A stretch of 64,000 nt of DNA from Brienomyrus brachyistius (Eukaryota > Chordata > Actinopteri > Osteoglossiformes > Mormyridae). Below the pieces are notes generated by a model. That model did not search any database and was not told the DNA's origin. It was given only the letters and a program-made list of their open reading frames with translations. The stretch's first letter is position 1; every line of letters starts with the position of its first letter. Shown piece after piece: positions 60,690 through 64,000 of the stretch. Location of the stretch: NCBI RefSeq assembly GCF_023856365.1, contig NC_064541.1:22236214-22300213 (forward strand). Reading direction: 5' to 3'. The position numbers and the translations under genes are program-made.

Positions 60690-61211
60690 TATTTCAGGTG
60701 TTTAACGAAAGAGGAGTTCCGTTGCAAATGCGACGGAAGAGAGTCGCGTCTGACGCAAACTAGCGTGAAAAGAAATGCGCGCAGTCTGTTGCCTGCGCCA
60801 AGTGTTTGCGAGTGGTTCCTTAGGTGAACTTCATTCGAGCAAGCCTGCGGTAGGCTGAGCGCCATGTCTGATGAAGCTGCATGCATCTCCAGGTGCCTTT
60901 GTTACTGAATGGAATGCGATTGTTGGATGAGCAGGCGACAACATGAAAATGTAAGCGTGCTGAGGCTCACAGATTCATATCAAAGGGTAAACGGTCTCAT
61001 TCTTCTTTCTTTGAAAAATCATTTGCTGTATTGCGAGCAGACTGCTCCTAGGCCAAGGCTGAGCTACGAGAGCAGTCTTACCTGGCCCAGAGCCATATGC
61101 GACAGCGCAGAGGATTATGGGAGTTAATCCGGCCCCACCTTAACTTTCCCACTGCGACTCAGAGTAAGCAGGCGAGTAGCACAACAGGGTCACATGACCC
61201 TCATCCAACTC

Positions 61212-61375
61212 ATACTTACCTGGCAGGGGAGATACCATGATCACGAAGGTGGTTCACCCAGGGCGAGGCATAGCCATTGCACTGCGGCTGTGCTGACCCC
61301 TGCGAATTCCCCAAATGTGGGAATCTCGACTGCATAATTTCTGGTAGTGGGGGACTGCGTTCGCGCTCTCCCCTG
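61212..61375 (+). ncRNA. RNU1: U1 snRNA gene
   Basis: Consensus U1; last GTCGCGTCT-type unit. Confidence 0.96.
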
Positions 61376-61897
61376 TATTTCAGGTGTTTAACGAAAGAGG
61401 AGTTCCGTTGCAAATGCGACGGAAGAGAGTCGCGTCTGACGCAAACTAGCGTGAAAAGAAATGCGCGCAGTCTGTTGCCTGCGCCAAGTGTTTGCGAGTG
61501 GTTCCTTAGGTGAACTTCATTCGAGCAAGCCTGCGGTAGGCTGAGCGCCATGTCTGATGAAGCTGCATGCATCTCCAGGTGCCTTTGTTACTGAATGGAA
61601 TGCGATTGTTGGATGAGCAGGCGACAACATGAAAATGTAAGCGTGCTGAGGCTCACAGATTCATATCAAAGGGTAAACGGTCTCATTCTTCTTTCTTTGA
61701 AAAATCATTTGCTGTATTGCGAGCAGACTGCTCCTAGGCCAAGGCTGAGCTACGAGAGCAGTCTTACCTGGCCCAGAGCCATATGCGACAGCGCAGAGGA
61801 TTATGGGAGTTAATCCGGCCCCACCTTAACTTTCCCACTGCGACTCAGAGTAGGCAGGCGAGTAGCACAACAGGGTCACATGACCCTCATCCAACTC

Positions 61898-62061
61898 ATA
61901 CTTACCTGGCAGGGGAGATACCATGATCACGAAGGTGGTTCACCCAGGGCGAGGCATAGCCATTGCACTGCGGCTGTGCTGACCCCTGCGAATTCCCCAA
62001 ATGTGGGAATCTCGACTGCATAATTTCTGGTAGTGGGGGACTGCGTTCGCGCTCTCCCCTG
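61898..62061 (+). ncRNA. RNU1: U1 snRNA gene
   Basis: Consensus U1 and spacer. Confidence 0.96.
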
Positions 62062-62583
62062 TATTTCAGGTGTTTAACGAAAGAGGAGTTCCGTTGCAAA
62101 TGCGACGGAAGAGAGTCGCATCTGACGCAAACTAGCGTGAAAAGAAATGCGCGCAGTCTGTTGCCTGCGCCAAGTGTTTGCGAGTGGTTCCTTAGGTGAA
62201 CTTCATTCGAGCAAGCCTGCGGTAGGCTGAGCGCCATGTCTGATGAAGCTGCATGCATCTCCAGGTGCCTTTGTTACTGAATGGAATGCGATTGTTGGAT
62301 GAGCAGGCGACAACATGAAAATGTAAGCGTGCTGAGGCTCACAGATTCATATCAAAGGGTAAACGGTCTCATTCTTCTTTCTTTGAAAAATCATTTGCTG
62401 TATTGCGAGCAGACTGCTCCTAGGCCAAGGCTGAGCTACGAGAGCAGTCTTACCTGGCCCAGAGCCATATGCGACAGCGCAGAGGATTATGGGAGTTAAT
62501 CCGGCCCCACCTTAACTTTCCCACTGCGACTCAGAGTAGGCAGGCGAGTAGCACAACAGGGTCACATGACCCTCATCCAACTC

Positions 62584-62747
62584 ATACTTACCTGGCAGGG
62601 GAGATACCATGATCACGAAGGTGGTTCACCCAGGGCGAGGCATAGCCATTGCACTGCGGCTGTGCTGACCCCTGCGAATTCCCCAAATGTGGGAATCTCG
62701 ACTGCATAATTTCTGGTAGTGGGGGACTGCGTTCGCGCTCTCCCCTG
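62584..62747 (+). ncRNA. RNU1: U1 snRNA gene
   Basis: Consensus U1 and spacer. Confidence 0.96.
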
Positions 62748-63269
62748 TATTTCAGGTGTTTAACGAAAGAGGAGTTCCGTTGCAAATGCGACGGAAGAGA
62801 GTCGCATCTGACGCAAACTAGCGTGAAAAGAAATGCGCGCAGTCTGTTGCCTGCGCCAAGTGTTTGCGAGTGGTTCCTTAGGTGAACTTCATTCGAGCAA
62901 GCCTGCGGTAGGCTGAGCGCCATGTCTGATGAAGCTGCATGCATCTCCAGGTGCCTTTGTTACTGAATGGAATGCGATTGTTGGATGAGCAGGCGACAAC
63001 ATGAAAATGTAAGCGTGCTGAGGCTCACAGATTCATATCAAAGGGTAAACGGTCTCATTCTTCTTTCTTTGAAAAATCATTTGCTGTATTGCGAGCAGAC
63101 TGCTCCTAGGCCAAGGCTGAGCTACGAGAGCAGTCTTACCTGGCCCAGAGCCATATGCGACAGCGCAGAGGATTATGGGAGTTAATCCGGCCCCACCTTA
63201 ACTTTCCCACTGCGACTCAGAGTAGGCAGGCGAGTAGCACAACAGGGTCACATGACCCTCGTCCAACTC

Positions 63270-63433
63270 ATACTTACCTGGCAGGGGAGATACCATGATC
63301 ACGAAGGTGGTTCACCCAGGGCGAGGCATAGCCATTGCACTGCGGCTGTGCTGACCCCTGCGAATTCCCCAAATGTGGGAATCTCGACTGCATAATTTCT
63401 GGTAGTGGGGGACTGCGTTCGCGCTCTCCCCTG
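63270..63433 (+). ncRNA. RNU1: U1 snRNA gene
   Basis: Consensus U1; private CCCTCGTCC just upstream at about -10. Confidence 0.96.
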
Positions 63434-63955
63434 TATTTCAGGTGTTTAACGAAAGAGGAGTTCCGTTGCAAATGCGACGGAAGAGAGTCGCATCTGACGC
63501 AAACTAGCGTGAAAAGAAATGCGCGCAGTCTGTTGCCTGCGCCAAGTGTTTGCGAGTGGTTCCTTAGGTGAACTTCATTCGAGCAAGCCTGCGGTAGGCT
63601 GAGCGCCATGTCTGATGAAGCTGCATGCATCTCCAGGTGCCTTTGTTACTGAATGGAATGCGATTGTTGGATGAGCAGGCGACAACATGAAAATGTAAGC
63701 GTGCTGAGGCTCACAGATTCATATCAAAGGGTAAACGGTCTCATTCTTCTTTCTTTGAAAAATCATTTGCTGTATTGCGAGCAGACTGCTCCTAGGCCAA
63801 GGCTGAGCTACGAGAGCAGTCTTACCTGGCCCAGAGCCATATGCGACAGCGCAGAGGATTATGGGAGTTAATCCGGCCCCACCTTAACTTTCCCACTGCG
63901 ACTCAGAGTAGGCAGGCGAGTAGCACAACAGGGTCACATGACCCTCATCCAACTC

Positions 63956-64000
63956 ATACTTACCTGGCAGGGGAGATACCATGATCACGAAGGTGGTTCA
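63956..64000 (+). ncRNA. RNU1: U1 snRNA gene, cut by window end (nt 1-45)
   Basis: Begins normally with ATACTTACCTG and is consensus up to the window edge. Confidence 0.95.

Larger units (their letters stand above)
36982..64000 (+). repeat. U1 snRNA tandem array, right block
   Basis: Thirty-seven intact 686-bp units, three 331-bp deleted units, one half gene at the left and a gene cut by the window end. Around 42.8-49.7 kb the deleted unit recurs in higher-order repeats of 3,075 and 3,761 bp. From 50.9 kb the ATTT and GTTT 3'-box types nearly alternate. From 59.1 to 61.4 kb four GTCGCGTCT units follow one another. Confidence 0.97.

Overview
The window is vertebrate nuclear DNA, most likely from a ray-finned fish. 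It is almost entirely a head-to-tail tandem array of U1 small nuclear RNA genes, and both window ends lie inside the array. The repeat unit is 686 bp: a 164-nt U1 gene on the + strand plus a 522-bp spacer. I count 63 full-length U1 genes, one cut by the right window edge, two split by a transposon and three truncated remnants. About 38 of the 63 match the array consensus by eye. The fish assignment is an inference from the U1 type and from the transposon family, whose U1/U6-targeting members are known from fish.

Layout: 1-12944 U1 array (18 intact genes plus a 5' half gene); 12945-21869 an 8.9-kb DNA transposon; 21870-28052 array (3' half gene, 8 intact, 5' half gene); 28053-36981 a second, nearly identical 8.9-kb transposon; 36982-64000 array (3' half gene, 37 intact, 3 truncated, one cut by the window end).

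Both transposons sit at the same place in U1 (nt 88-96) and are flanked by the same short target duplication. Each carries one large gene on the - strand. I could join 11 coding exons with consistent splice phases, giving 1,495 codons in the second copy. The product has a DDE catalytic core with a DxxH motif, two Cys/His clusters and long low-complexity linkers. This fits the Dada superfamily, known for inserting into multicopy small RNA genes including U1. The first copy has two single-base insertions in coding exon 2 and is frameshifted; the second reads open throughout.

The array shows layered unequal exchange. An 11-unit (7,546 bp) duplication links 1873-6152 with the units around the first transposon. 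A later duplication of about 15.1 kb copied the transposon with its flanking units, so the second element is a passenger copy and not a second insertion. In the right part, a 331-bp deleted unit was spread by 3,075-bp and 3,761-bp higher-order repeats. All counts depend on correct assembly of near-identical repeats, which cannot be judged from the sequence alone.
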